The position numbers were made by a program, and so were the translations under genes. A stretch of DNA of 64,000 bases from the NCBI GenBank assembly GCA_029532625.1, contig JARFXM010000004.1, forward strand, positions 3,720,001-3,784,000, given 5' to 3'. This document shows, one piece after another, positions 9,944 to 22,669 of the stretch; positions within the stretch are counted from its first letter, which is position 1; every line of letters begins with the position of its first letter. The DNA is from Lomentospora prolificans (taxonomy: Eukaryota > Ascomycota > Sordariomycetes > Microascales > Microascaceae). A model generated the notes under the pieces. It ran no database searches and was not told the DNA's origin. It was given only the letters and a program-made list of their open reading frames with translations.

Positions 9944-12400
9944 AGCTAGGAGATGGGGTGTCTATGGTATCGTGTCGTAAGTTGAGTCAAATCTGTTCTC
10001 ACGTTATGTGCTTAGGACGTAATCGAGGATATAGGTGAGTGTTCGGAAGGGATGTAGACAAGAACTGGAGCTGGGAAAAGGTCTAGAAAAGAGAACATGC
10101 GAATTTATTGAGCGTATGGACAGGTTTCTCCAGGGCGTAAAAGGCTATGATGAGCTATGATGGCATGCCATCACGGAAGCTCATGTACGGACTTGCTATA
10201 ATAAACTAGATGTGGAACTGGCGGGGCGGAGCCTGGGGAGGCAAGCGGAGCTCACACTGGTCGTGACAAGCACCTGCCACCTCCAGTCATATCATGTCAG
10301 CGGATTGATGACAATGGCATGCATGTGGTGCCTGGACGAGGAAGCGGCGGCGGTGTGAATATGAGGGCACCGCCAAAGAAACTCTAAGCTTCAAGAGACT
10401 GTGGTAAATATATTTGCGCACTGTGAGAGATGACCTCATCAGGCGTAATGGGACACGAGTGGGTGGGCCCCTGCTTAACTCGCTCGGTCTGGTGACCACA
10501 GACAGGGCGGGCGAGACCACATCAGGTCTTGATTAAGGTTCTTTACCACTCCTGCGCGAGAATGCGGGCTGTTGCGTGAGAAGGCCGCCCCAACTGATGG
10601 GGAGAGCTTGCAACTCTATCCAACTACAGCCCATCGTGCACGGGACAATCCTACCTGGACGAATTTCTCGCGGCCCGCAGGAAGTCAAGAGAAATGTAAA
10701 GTTGCTCCTAACCGACTTTGGTAAGGGAAGGCATGACATTCTTGGTATAGCCGAGGGAGATCTTGAAATCCATCCAATGTTTTCACATGCCTACTATATT
10801 CCTCATATCGCGGCTGAAGAGGTTTAATCCGGGATCAAGTTGAGACCTGGGAGAGGGGCTTCGCATGCGCGTACCCGTGGTGGTCACCTCAAATCCCTTC
10901 GTAGCTGTGACATTTTGTCACGAGTTTCCCTCTCCGACATTGGAACCCCCTTGGAATGTCGCACGACTGGACGCGGGAAGTTGAAAGAACATGCCTAGAG
11001 CCGGAGCAAACATAGCGAGCCGCGCACGGCGGTCTCCACAGCCGTTCTAGAGCATTCGAGTCGTTTTAACCCATCCTGTTGAATTGTTGTAGACAATAAG
11101 CGACGAAAAATAGAAAAGAAAAAGAAGATGAAACCCAGGAGAGCATCTGGGAAGCATCGTTGCGTTTCGTCGTTTACGACTCCACAGTCTCTAGAGGGTT
11201 GAATTGTGGAAAGATTTTTTCTCTTTTCCCTTTCTAGGGTCAAGGCGGGTTTAGCCAGCTCTCGTCGAGCAGCGAAAATGAGATCATATCGAATGCCTAT
11301 TGATTCATTGAGAGTGATGCCGGTGCAGGATTATAGTGTCTTAGATGGCGTCCCTTTAGGGGATTTGTGGGGTATCCGGCCATACTGTATCAGTGGTTAT
11401 TGGGTGCTTCGGGAGGCAGCCTTCCACGAAAGTCGAACCTTGGGGAGGATCAACTCGGTTATTTTGCGAGCAATCTCGTCAACGGCTACGTTTTAGACTT
11501 CAGAAGGTTAAAATGTTCCGAGGAGACTTTGGCAAGCCCGTATCTCGACAGCTCGGGTCCCCTTTGGCCCCTAGCCCCTTTGCACGTCAGTCGCAGACTC
11601 AGCTGAGCCGTACCAAACTTTGCAAAGCGCGAAAGCAGAGCATCCAGATGCACGTTTCGTCTACGTACCGTCGAGGCAGCGCAGATTTAATATCCCGCCA
11701 AGCCAGAAACGGCGCACCGGGTCATGCCCCCAAGAGTTTGGTCTCGGCATCGCTTTCCGCACTATAACAAAAGCGGGCTGGCCACTGTCCTCGTCCGCAT
11801 CTGTTTGGCAAAGAATGGTGTTTGGGCGGTACATGCAGCATCAATCCATTCCCACTAGTATTATCGATCGCCTGTTCTGATATGGCCCTCCGCATCGAAG
11901 CCTGACAACTGGAACAGCCCGTGGCCGCCATACGACGACTGGTACGGAGATACAACCTTCAATCCTCATGCATGTGGTCCCCAAAAAATACTCCCTCTTT
12001 CACCTCATCTCACGCTCCTATTTCTTCTAGCTTTTCGACCCTGTCGCGATTCCTCAAGTTCGTTTCTTTTGCCTCGTCATCTGCACCCTTGTACTTGTAG
12101 CTTGTTGTTCGCCAGAGTAGCAGCGCCAAGCCATAGAGCCCGGCTCTTCCGTGTTTTAATAACAACGCCCCCCATCGACTCAGGCGTCGCGAATGGACCC
12201 AGACTCCACTACCCCAACCTGATCCGAACGTCGAGAGCGATACGAGAGTGTGGTTTACGAGGAAAGGCCTCCGGCCGACGAGGAAAGGGACATCGTCCCT
12301 AGCATTTCGAGCCCGCTTGCAACTTCCCTTTCACACGGCTTTCTCTTTCTTTCTATCTTTCCTATTTTATTACCATCACTGGCTTCGCCAAGCCGACAAC
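9944..12400. other. 2.4-kb intergenic region (divergent promoters)
   Basis: Lies between two divergently transcribed genes and should contain both promoters. No gene is supportable; open frames on both strands are under 125 codons and overlap one another out of frame. The last 400 bases before 12401 are CT-rich, as in a 5' leader. Confidence 0.4.
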
Positions 12401-14876
12401 ATGCGGCCCCCAAGAGTGGCCATCTTGGTCCTCTTCTTTGCTGCCTCCTCCTTCATCTTTTTCCGATCGCTCACTTCTCTGGCCCGAGTCAGCGCGATTT
12501 CTCGACCTTTAACTCGAGGCCCAACCCGATTAAGGAACTTTTTCACGTTTTCATCACCTTTAGCGCTATTCCCCCCGAACGCCGCCATCAGCCTGACCGA
12601 CGACAACAGCACCTCCTTTCCAGCCCGACCTGCCGCTTTCGGGCCACCATTACCATCTAAAGGCCTGAGCGGCCAGCTATGGATTGGAAGTGGCTTCGCC
12701 GATGACAATCTGCAAGAGGGTGAGGGTGAGGGTGAGCTGGGATGCAGTGACATCCCCGGCTGGGAGGACGGTCGCTCCTCCACAGCCTTCAAGGCTTCGG
12801 CTAAAACCATGATCTCCAGTGGCCGCAAGGACATACCAGCCGCACCCAACTCGGGCCATACCAAGCGCAGGGGCGGTCCTATGGCCGCATACGACCGCGA
12901 TTCCGCAACCGATTCCGCCCCCTCGACGTCGAACTCGGATCCTGTCGACGACGGCACGGATGATTATCTACAACAGGGGATCACCTCCCCTCCGAAGCAA
13001 CGCGGTACCCCAGAGACCTCTGGTGCCCGTCACGCCGATATTCAGTCAATGCAAGAGGCTGCGGAGATCGCCGGCAAGGTTGTGCTCCTCAGCAGAGGTG
13101 GCTGCGGGTTTCTGGAGAAGGTCAAATGGGCCCAACGCAGAGGCGCCAAGGCTCTCATCGTTGGGGATAATAGGAAGGGTGGGCCGCTAATCCAAATGTT
13201 CGCCAGGGGTGATACGTCAAATGTCTCTATACCCTCTGTCTTTACAGCCAGGACTACTGCCCACCTCTTGTCTTCTCTAACCCAGCCCGGAAGCTTCATC
13301 GAGGATACTCTTGACGAAAATGGAAACGCTGCCCTTAAGGTCCAGCACTCAGATTCGACGAGGAAACAGAGGAAAAACTCGCCAGCTAAACTAAGCGACG
13401 TCCCGTTTTCCGAGGGTGCCGCGGCGCGGAAGTCGAAACCCAATCCCAAACCCAAGCCTCAACATCAACGCCGAAAACGTAATTGGGTTTCAGCTCTCGT
13501 TGGCTGGGGAAAATCCCCCCCAGCTACCGAAGACAAACGTAGCACCTCGGGCAGCAGCCACGACTGGGTATTGGTCGAAGACTGGGACGATGAAAACGAC
13601 CAACTTCTACACGATAGTCTGAATAAGGGCGGGAAGACGGGCGGTTCTCGCACCGGAAGCGGGTCAGATCAGGCTCAAGAGTGGCGGGAGTCGTCTGACC
13701 TGAACGACGGACTTAACGATGATATCTACGACTCGGAACATTATGCTCAACGCGAGGAGAACGGAAGTGAAGGTACCTCTGACGGAAGGAAGGGTGGGAG
13801 GATTATCTCCAAGATATTTGGAGAGGATGACGAATCGGACGACCGTGACCGAATTCCTGACGTCCCAGCCCCGAAGCCCGGGGAGCCCCGGGAGCCGAGC
13901 CATCCGCCCGAACGCGAGGGTCTCTGGGTTACCATTACGCCATCAAGCAGTGCCAGCTCGTTCTTTGACACGTTGCTGGTGCTGGTTATTTCTCCGCTTA
14001 TTACTCTGTCCGTGGTGTATGCCCTGCTTATAATTAGAGCCCGAATCCGACGGCGAAGGTGGAGAGCTCCGAAGTCCATCGTTGAGCGGCTTCCGGTGCG
14101 GACGTATCACGCCGTTGCCCCATCCCCTATCCACTCCCCACGCATCCCCTCGCCCACCAACAGCTCCCCCACTACACCACTCTTGCAGGCGACCCCGTCA
14201 AGGTCGAGACCTCGGTCCAGGACGACGACAGGCGTGCCGGAATCAAGTAATTTCTTGACTGTCAGTGTTCCCATGCAACCACCACATAGATCACCGTCGC
14301 GGACTGACCGTGAGAAGACGCCACAGGTGTCCAGCGAGTGGAAGAAGTATATGGGCAAGCAGGTAGAGTGCGTCGTTTGCCTTGAGGAATATGTTGACGG
14401 CGTCAGCCGAGTCATGAGTCTCCCATGCGGCCATGAATTCCACGTCGATTGCATGTGAGTCTGCAACCCGCTTCTCGATTCCAGCCCATCATCCATCTCC
14501 CCTGTAGAAGCACCACTAATGCCAACGTTACAGAACGCCTTGGCTTATCACGAGAAGACGCACTTGTCCCATTTGTAAGGGCGACGTAGTCCGTTCTCTC
14601 GCCCGTGGGCCGCCAACAAGTCCCAGATATGAGCCTTATCATGACAGCAGCGACGAAGATGACATCCAACCACCGCGGCGCAGCAATACGGGGCCAAGCA
14701 ATATGGGTGGAAACAATCGAGACGCGGAACTCGAACGCGGTGTCCTATCTTTCCGGACCTTTAACGCACAAAGGCCTGCGGACCGGCTCAGCAGATGGTT
14801 CGCTTCCCTAATGAACTCAATATCTAGTTCTTCTCCGCCGCCCAGCCGGGAAACTGAAGACCCACGGACTCGCTAG
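12401..14876 (+). CDS. PA-TM-RING family E3 ubiquitin ligase, 798 aa
   Basis: Two exons: 12401-14454 and 14534-14876, joined by a 79-nt intron that interrupts the RING codons (GTGAGT...TTACAG). ATG 12401 is preferred over more upstream in-frame ATGs because it is followed directly by a hydrophobic signal anchor (VAILVLFFAASSFIFF). Order of parts: N-terminal signal/anchor, low-complexity linker, protease-associated (PA) domain about residues 200-295 (GKVVLLSRGGCGF, AKALIVGDN), acidic disordered region, transmembrane helix about 518-545 followed by basic residues, then a C3H2C3 RING-H2 about 657-700 (CVVC ... CGHEFHVDC ... CPIC). The exon joint restores the typical DCITPWL block. Proteins of this kind are endomembrane ubiquitin ligases that bind cargo with the luminal PA domain. 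Target proteins cannot be read from sequence. The family assignment is firm. Confidence 0.92.
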
Positions 14877-15350
14877 GGCATTGGCATCTTCAGCATTGGA
14901 GTCGATGCAACTTGAGTCATTGAAGACTCCCAGCACGCTAAACGTCACCCATCTTTCTACATTAGTGATACCCCTTTACCGGCAGCCCTACAGTAGGCCG
15001 GATTCGGCCTCTTATAGAGCATGGCTTACTTGGACAAAATTCCCCCGCTTTCTTTTATTTTTGCATACAACCTTCTCTCATGACCAGAGAGGTATATCGG
15101 CGCAGTATGGATGATGAGTGGGACTCATCGGGATGGGATTTTCTTTTTTTCTTTTTTCTCAATCGTCCTTGGATTGTATAGCCGCTGGCTCTCCTCTCGA
15201 TCAGTTTGGTCGTCTCTTTGTTTACCGGGTTAGCAGTCATTAAATTAGTGACCGCGGTTAATACATTGCATATCATTTGTTTTATTATGTATATTACCAC
15301 CGTCAATCGTTCGTTGACATAGTCTACACCTCGAAGGGCTGCGTGGACTT
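14877..15350. other. Intergenic region between convergent genes
   Basis: Holds the 3' ends of the PA-TM-RING gene (+) and the LanC-like gene (-). T-rich runs (15140-15160) and AT-rich sequence fit transcription end regions; no gene seen. Confidence 0.4.
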
Positions 15351-16609
15351 TTACAGGTCGGTATAAACGATCATGCCCGGCTCCTTCTCCTCGCACACAA
15401 GCCATGTCCACGCAGCACTATTCCAGTAGTTCATAATAAGGGAGTCGTCTGCCCCGTAGGCGGCAGTCTCGAAAAGAGATGAGTCGCGGGATTTGAGCTC
15501 GTCCATCTTCTGGGGTGTCGCCAGAGAGAGAAAATGGTTTCGGCGGGCCGAGTCCAGCGCCCTAGGTATTATTAGTGGTGTCAGATCAAGAACCGGCCCC
15601 CTGGGAAAAGGGGGGGGGGCTTTCGTAGGGGACAATTCAGCCTGCTGTCATACACGACTTACAAGGCGTTGCCGAATAGGCCATGGCACAGAGATGGCTC
15701 CTTTCTCAGAATTCCTGCTCTCCAAATACAATCTCTTCCCTTTTCGACAGCCGCGTCGATCTTAGCCTGTAGGCGCGGACAACGATCACGTACGGCCACG
15801 AGAGAGAGGACGAAGCCTCCGGCGCCGTGACACCATTGTACGTAACGACTCGAGCTATTCCCGGAAGACGACGGCCAGTTGCCGTCATCTAGTTGAATGT
15901 CTAGCAGGTCATCTAGCCGCGGCTCTAGTTCGGGGGCAAGCGATGGGGTTGTCAGCAGAAGCTGTGTTAGGATACCAATGTCTCCATGTGCGGCACCAAA
16001 GTAGTGCTTTCCGTGGAAGAGCCAATTACCCTTTCCGTCGTCGCCGACATCGATGATAGATCGTGATATGGTCCTAGCTGCTCCTTCGAGCAAGGAGGCG
16101 CTTTCAGGGACAAAGTGTCTAACCATGCGCAGAAAGTATAACGTCCCGGATTTTCCACAAAAGAGTTCGGACGGAAACACGTGTGCTCTATTTTCCGAAT
16201 CAAGAATGGGTGCTAAGCTTGCCAGGAAGACCCTTACGTCGGCCAGATCCCTTGACATGGATGCCTCCACGGCCTCGTAGGCCAGCTTCTCACTCTTGAG
16301 ACCGCAAACACCCGCTTGTAGTTTGAGATGGCCTCGGTCACCGCGGAGGTATCTCTTTGCCCATCGGGCCGCAGAATGGCCGGCTACGACGAGATTCGGA
16401 TGGGCTTGTGATGCTCGGAAGAAGAGATATGCGAGGGCGGTCGGACCGGCTAGGATGCCGCCGAGGCGGAGGGGACCATTTTGATAGGAGTGTTGGGGCG
16501 GAGTCCGGCGTATGATTTCCTCGAGTGCGTCTTTGAGGAGGGAAGACGGCGAGGATGAGAGGGTAAGTGGCTCAGTGAAGGTATTTGGGATATAGCGAGT
16601 ACGGTCCAT
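15351..16609 (-). CDS. Lanthionine synthetase C-like (LanCL) protein, 385 aa
   Basis: Two exons: 16609-15663 and 15561-15351, with a 101-nt intron (GTAAGT...CCTAG). The first in-frame ATG is at 16609 (MDRTRYIPNT); further upstream only GTG is in frame. The LanC alpha/alpha-toroid motifs are present: AAHGDIGIL (H208), QWCHGAGG (C260) and LCHGLFGNAL (C308, H309). C260, C308 and H309 correspond to the three zinc ligands of the family and H208 to a catalytic-site histidine. The C-terminus, EPGMIVYTDL, matches the family's usual ending. Eukaryotic LanCL proteins add glutathione to dehydroamino acids in damaged proteins; bacterial LanC makes lanthionine rings. No lantibiotic precursor or LanB/LanM gene is nearby, so a housekeeping LanCL-type role is the safer reading. 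Confidence 0.9.
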
Positions 16610-18237
16610 CACATGCACATGGGCGACGGGGCGGATTAGGACGTGGTGAATGAAATCAAAATGGTTTCACTCATATTTCGATAAAGTGGACGCTTGCAAC
16701 GGCGGGCTTTGTCGAGGATCAATCAAACAGCATAACAAGGCAGCACTGAGGGGAGCCGTAGGTTTGCATCATACCAAAATCATTTCTCACTTGAAGGTTG
16801 GAGAGGCGAAGACAGAGGGGTAATATTACTACTTACTATCTCACACTGATTCAGTGCTGTTGCCAGCCTCTCACGCGTACACCTCCAGTTGGCAGAGGTA
16901 GGGACATGTATATAATTGTCACAACGCCCATAAGCTTGACCTTTGCCAAACTATATATACCTATTGCTATTGGGGTTGTTTCACCATCCCATCCCCCTTG
17001 ACTACATCCATCCGCATATACAATGCGTTGAAGACCTTGGCCTTCTACGAAACAGCAACGGGGATGCCACGTCAGTCAGACCACCGCAACCTTTTTTGAT
17101 ACTCTTTACAGTATCTACAGGGTGGTTATAGGTCCATATTCCAGCCTATATGTCCATATCAGAGAGCGAGCCTCGCTACGAGCCTAGCTGTTGGGTTGCA
17201 GAGGGGTGTGAGCAGATACGGCAAAGACTGCACGTAGTAGCATCAAAGAGAGCAGGCTGCGAGAAAGTGTAGATGTTGGGTTTCATCCAAGGTTGGTCAG
17301 TATCTTCATGGATCTGGGCAATCGTTCGACGTCCTTGCTACGGGCTGACTAATCACAGTGCTACGGCACGGAATCATCGATCATCTATTATTACGTCTTC
17401 CAATCACGGACGACGGTGCGTGTCATCCTGTGAAGGTATCCTTTCGCACAGCTGACTACAAGCGACGACAATTGATTTACGTGTCCACGTTCACACGTAA
17501 AGTACATTGTACAGTATGTTTGTTCATTTTCATGCTCGATGTCATGGCGTGTTCCAGGCTGTATTACATTGTACCCGACATTGTAGCGTTGGCACACAGA
17601 TGGTCAGCGAATCTGGCTTCATACTTGTATCAGTTTCGGTGGGTTTCCATCGGCTGGGGCGGGGCAAGAGATAAGGCCACCCTTGGGACCCTTGGAGCTG
17701 GCTTGGCACAAATGCACAAACAACTAGTGCCAAGTACCTTCGTACACTGTACGTTTAATAGAGCCAGCATGATGCCTGGCTGGCTGGCTGGCAGTGGCTG
17801 ATGAGGCATTGGGGCGAAGAGCTGAGACAAGTGCCCCACTGAGACTGGGGACGGCAGACGAGTTTCCTACACTGTGGTATTTGGACCACGACGACTGTGG
17901 AGGTCTCTAACTGTATCAGGCCAACAGTACGTACTCGCCTACGAGTACACTATTATTGGAAGCCAGCGACCTCCGAACTTGCGAACATCACGTTAATAAT
18001 AGCATCATCCACCACCGGCGCTTCCCTCCGCATCGCCTCCATTTCTTCCCTCCAATTCCAATCCACAGACTTCTTGTCGGAATGGGATTGCGCTGATCCA
18101 ACTCCGAGTTTCTCTTGACAAAATACATATTCTGATTTCCATTTTTTCTTAACGATACGTTTATTCGTATCACCTACATCCATCGAATTGTTTTATTTCC
18201 TTAACTGTTAGATCTGACCCCCGAGAGCCCCGGAATC
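16610..18237. other. 1.6-kb intergenic region with a CTGG microsatellite
   Basis: Divergent promoter region between the LanC-like gene and the gene at 18238. Contains four tandem CTGG units (about 17776-17792). No splice-supported gene; the longest open frame (17358-17801) has no protein-like features. The last 100 bases before 18238 are pyrimidine-rich. Confidence 0.4.
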
Positions 18238-19419
18238 ATGCTGGTCAAGTCGGTTCTCTCGGCCGGCCTGGCAGTGACTGCCGCCCAGGCCTTCGTCATC
18301 ATACCCGTCGCCGACGCCGACCGCGCCATCTCCGACCTCCTCCCCTTTGATGCCCCCGCCAGGGCCGAGGAGCAGTCCATCGACATCGCCTGCCCGGGCT
18401 GCCCCCTCGAGATCCAGTCCGCCATCGTCAATGATGTCCCGAACCACCTCGAGATGACCTTCTCCATCGACAGGTCCGCCAATGGAGACAGCCTCTTGGC
18501 CAACGGCTTCGAGCTCTACCCCAACCCCGATCCCTTCACCAACTCCCTCGTCGCTCCCCAGGTGCCCGACGCCGGAGACATGACCCACGGCAAGGTTCAG
18601 CAACTCGGATACCGGTTCCACGTTTACCCCATCGCCAAGGAGGAAGAGGGCCAGCAACTCGAGCTCATCGGCGTCGATCTCCAGATTGTTGAGGTTGCCG
18701 GCGCATTTGTGAGCGGCATCCCCGACGTCAAGATCCAGCTCGTCAAGAACGGTGACAGTCTCGCCATCGCCAACATTCAGACCGTAGAGGCCATACCCGA
18801 GCCCGGCGCCGACTGCACCACCCTGTTCTGCAAGTGGAAGGCCATCATCGCCCACAAGATTGCCACGTTGAGGCGGCCCGGTCCTCCTTGCCACGGCGCA
18901 CCCGGACACGGCCCTGGTCCTCACGGCATGCCCGGCGGTATGCCCCATGGCCCACCTCACTCGCCTCACCATCCCACCATGCCACCCAGCGTTGTCCCCG
19001 AGGGCCAGTTCCATCACCCTGGTCCCTTCCGCCACGGTCCTCACGGCCATCGCCACCATGGTGTCGCCCATGTTCTCATGATGATCATCTCTCATGTTCT
19101 CCTCCCCATCCTTATCGGCATCGTCGTCGGTGTTTCTGCTAGCCTGTAAGTTATCATTTTCCACCCTCACATCGAAATGTATCTCAGAATTCCCGTATAC
19201 TGACTCTGATTCAGTATTGGTATGGTTCTCGTGTCCATCACGATGCGCGTTTACAATGCCGTCCGCGGACACAGGTCTGCTCCTGATCAGCCTCCGAGCT
19301 ACAAGGCCGATCCTTCCGAAGCCGCTGCTTCTGAGGAGAAGGCCGGCCTTATGGAGGAGCCAGAGGACCTTGAGCCCCCTCCGTCATACTCCGACGAGAA
19401 CCCCGCTTCCAAGGTCTAA
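18238..19419 (+). CDS. Secretory-pathway protein with His/Gly/Pro-rich region, one TM span and PPxY tail (possibly DUF7728), 370 aa
   Basis: Two exons: 18238-19145 and 19215-19419; intron of 69 nt (GTAAGT...TTCAG) splits the transmembrane helix. The protein starts with a signal peptide (residues 1-19, ending AQAF), then a conserved-looking luminal domain with ACPGCP (about 56) and NGFELYPNPDP (about 88-98). A His/Gly/Pro-rich segment (about 217-278) follows, then a hydrophobic helix (about 280-312) and a cytoplasmic tail holding two PPxY-type motifs (QPPSYKAD, PPPSYSDE). From memory the luminal part resembles the fungal family called DUF7728; that name should be verified. Function unknown. 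PPxY motifs usually bind WW domains of Rsp5/Nedd4-type ubiquitin ligases, suggesting ubiquitin-controlled trafficking; the His-rich segment might bind metal. Both are inference. Strong third-position C bias confirms coding. Confidence 0.8.
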
Positions 19420-19880
19420 AAGTACTCAAATCGCTTAACGCACGAATCTACTCGCTGCCTCCATCATGTATCCCTGCATGTTCCTAGGCGGTTTGAGTAG
19501 CGAGATACAATTAGTGAATGGCCTATGGCCTATGCGAGAGGGAAGGATATGCTAGGACCTGGGAATTCTGCCCGATCTGTACGTTATTTGATTAGAAGCA
19601 AAACGCAGTTGAATTAGCTGTAGTGCTCAGCAAAGCCCCTTTGTCAATGGAACCCGTCCAGTTTCTTGAGTTACAACACCAACTTCGCCAATACTATAGA
19701 TTGCCCCTAGCCCATCGTGACTTGATATATCATTGACAATTGACCCCGTAGCCCTTCACTCCTCTCCCCCTCCTAAACGCCGGAACCATACCTTTTCCGT
19801 GTATTAAACTGCTGGGAATGTCTAACTAAACATTAAACAACGGCGCGATCGAACACTCAGCACTCGATCGAAAAAAATCG
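19420..19880. other. Intergenic region between convergent genes
   Basis: 3' ends of the 18238 gene and the TRP-like gene face each other here. No gene seen; two CGATCGA words lie at about 19847-19870. Confidence 0.4.
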
Positions 19881-22669
19881 TCACCGCTTAGCACGCCTTG
19901 GTTCCTTGCTTTCTGCCGCCGGTCTCGCAGTACCCCGAAGACCCCCTTGGACTTCCGGCGCCTCCAAAGGCGGACTCATCTGCGGCCTCCTTCTGCTAGA
20001 GTTGGGCCTCTCCGCAATACGAGGCGGCGGCTCGAGCGGCACCTGCGTCAAATCGGCCGTGCTGCGCGATCCGGGGTGGACCAAGGCCGCTCTTCGCAGA
20101 CTGCTGATGGAATGCCTCGAGTTGAGGCTGACCGGGCGGCTTCCTAGCCCCCCGGGGGCGAGGAAGACGCCGGATCCGTTGCTCAAAAGGTAAGGGTCGA
20201 TGGTCCCGCTGAGCCCTTCGCCGATCTTGGGCTCGCGTCTGACGCTGTTGACGGAGAAGTATGGCGCGGCTGGCTCCCGATCTTCGTGGTCGGAGCCTAT
20301 CTTTTTCACCTCTGGGATATCGGGGGCCCGGCGGTCCATTTTGGCGAGGAATTTGGTTCGGTGGGGCTGTAAGAATTTCGGGAACTCGTCCCTGTCGCGA
20401 GTAAGAGACATCCATGAGGAAATAACACTAAGACCTATGAAGATGAGGATAGCCGCCACGAGGACCATCTGAATGGTGACGATGATGATGCCCAAGGCAG
20501 TAGAAGGGATTCCTCCTAGGCTGAAATTTGGCAGAAACCCGATTGATAGCCCCGCGGTGGCCACTTTGCTAACGCCGAGTAACCAGACAGCCGCTGCCGA
20601 GTTTCGGGAGCCTTCGAACGGTTTGAGCCTTGCGATGACTATGAATGCAATGGTTTCGACTAATAGGAGCCCAAAGACTTGCGCCATCGGACTCGAAATT
20701 GCCGCCCCGAGAATGATTGCTCGTACAAGTTGATAAACAAACCAGCAGGAGAAGAACCACCATCTGGTGCGCCGATAGTGGGCCGTTAGCCATCCGAATC
20801 GTTTAATGTAAGCTTCGTCTTCGTGTGCTGTTGTTCGATCTGGGTCGACGTCCGTATATTTAATGTGAAACCACGGGAATGTGGCCAGTGGACGTCGACC
20901 TGTCTCGTCTCCCAAGGCGATTCTAGAGGCGCATATGAGCGTTACCGTCGGAACTACCTTCAGAACTCGCCCGCGCTCAAGTCTCAACCTATCGCTAACG
21001 ATCTCGTATCTACCAAGGCGCAATCGGGTATGGCATGCATAATAAACCACACTGCCCACGCCGAGCAAGACAAGGAAGCCCATGACAGCTGCGATAGCCT
21101 TCAGCTCTGGAGGATCTGGTGACGCCAACTGCAAAAGGGCCAAGGTAGTTAACGGAGTGAAACCAATAAAGAAAGCCCTCAGAGACGCCACTCCAATGTA
21201 GCCAGGAAGGTGTGACCGAAAGTAGCCCAGCTTCTCAATCTCGAGTCGTTTTTGGATGGCCTGTCGGCACAGAACATACCGAACGAGGGCCATAGACGCC
21301 AGAATCAACGCCAGGAAAATGAAAAACCATATCAGCGCCGAGAGAAAAGCGTCGGGAGGTGGTATGTTGAGTATAGCCAGGGTTCCTGTGAAGCCGCTCG
21401 GGGACCCAGGTAGTGGCAAGCCGGGTCTTGTTGGACGCCCACCCCAAGTATAATCGTCAGGATTACTCGAGTTGAAAGGCGGACCCTGCCGTCTAAATAG
21501 ACCGCGCGCAACAGAAACAGACTTCTCTACCGTTAGTTGGACTCCAGGGGCGATGGAACGTCCATAGAGACGTTGAGAAAAGCCACCATCAGACACCACA
21601 GAGCCAACAGTATTTGCCTCGCTAGCATTTCCGTTTATACCAGCAAATGACGATATCCCATCCACTATCTTATCCGCGTATATCAGGCCTGCCGACCAAG
21701 CGAAGTTGCTTCTCCAGGCTGGTAGAACACTCGGCCATCGGACCGATACTGCACCAGAAAAGAAGATAGAGTGAAAAGTCTCGAAGACTATGAGGCCTGA
21801 AAACGCATGAGCATAGTGTGTTCTCATTTGAGGAATATTGCTGCCGTATATAGCGAGGACGAAGGACGACAAGATTGCCAGGGTTGTAAAGAAGCCGAGT
21901 ACGATGGGGATCGCTATGGGGTGGGACAAGCTGTGGCCATTCTTCAACGAGGCTTGGAAGCAGCCAATACGGGTTTGGGAGGTATTTGAAAATATCTGTA
22001 GTCGAGCAATACCATCGAAATCCGGGATGCCATATGCAATGCTGGGAATCACATCTAGTTCGATTGGGGGAATAGGTATCTGTGCCCATGCTGTTATGGG
22101 CGTGGCGACATCAACTGGACACATGCTGCATTAAAGCCGGTTAGAAGATGTGGAGTTATCGAGATCAAGCTGTAATCTTACCTGTAGACTTGCGTCAGAC
22201 ACGGGTCGAATATCATCTCGAATCGCTGCTCGCCATCTACACGCTATTAGCCTGCCTCCTCGCCGACGATGTTAACCTCTACCGGACATACATGCTTCTA
22301 CCGACATGTGTACTGGGATCTGTTAGCACGCTTCCGAAGGTGAGAGCTGTAAATATACGTACACATAACGTTTTCTTTGCGTAGGGTCGTGGACCCGTGC
22401 ATGTTGAAGAGGACGGTAAAATTGTCAGTGTAAAGTCCAGCATCGAATTTGGTGATGCTAAAGACATCGTCTCCTCCACCCCCGCAGTCCCCAAAATCTC
22501 CGGTGTAGAGCGCAGGAGTTCTATGCGACTCCAGATATATTCTTTCTCCATTATTGTCGACGCCCGGTACAAGTCGAGTCTCTCGCGCTTCAACGCCATC
22601 GTGCAAGGCGAACCAGAGAAACGCAATCGGTAATAGAACCCGCAAGGGCTTATAATATGCCATTGTCAT
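19881..22669 (-). CDS. TRP-like / flavin-carrier (Flc, Pkd2) family membrane protein, 875 aa
   Basis: Four exons on the minus strand: 22669-22363, 22312-22292 (a 21-nt microexon), 22236-22182, 22125-19881; introns 50, 55 and 56 nt. The splice choice is fixed by protein continuity: ...KENVM-LHMSVEA-YGEQRFEMIFDPC..., which matches the ML-like domain pattern of the family. Total 2,628 nt is in frame. A signal peptide (about residues 10-26) precedes a luminal ML-like domain (to about 175) containing GDFGDCGGGG and FDPC. At least eight hydrophobic spans follow, then a disordered Ser/Pro/Arg-rich C-terminal tail of about 170 residues. Yeast Flc1-3 act in FAD transport to the ER and calcium homeostasis; fission yeast Pkd2 is a related channel. 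A second ATG (22663) two codons downstream is an equally possible start. Confidence 0.9.

Noticed and set aside
12376..12957. Minus-strand open frame (193 codons) opposite the PA-TM-RING gene
   Set aside because: Antisense shadow; no protein-like features.
18208..19272. Long minus-strand open frame (354 codons) opposite the 18238 gene
   Set aside because: It is a shadow of strong third-position C bias on the plus strand; composition is Gly/Asp/Val-rich with no domain, while the plus strand has signal peptide, splice sites and TM helix.
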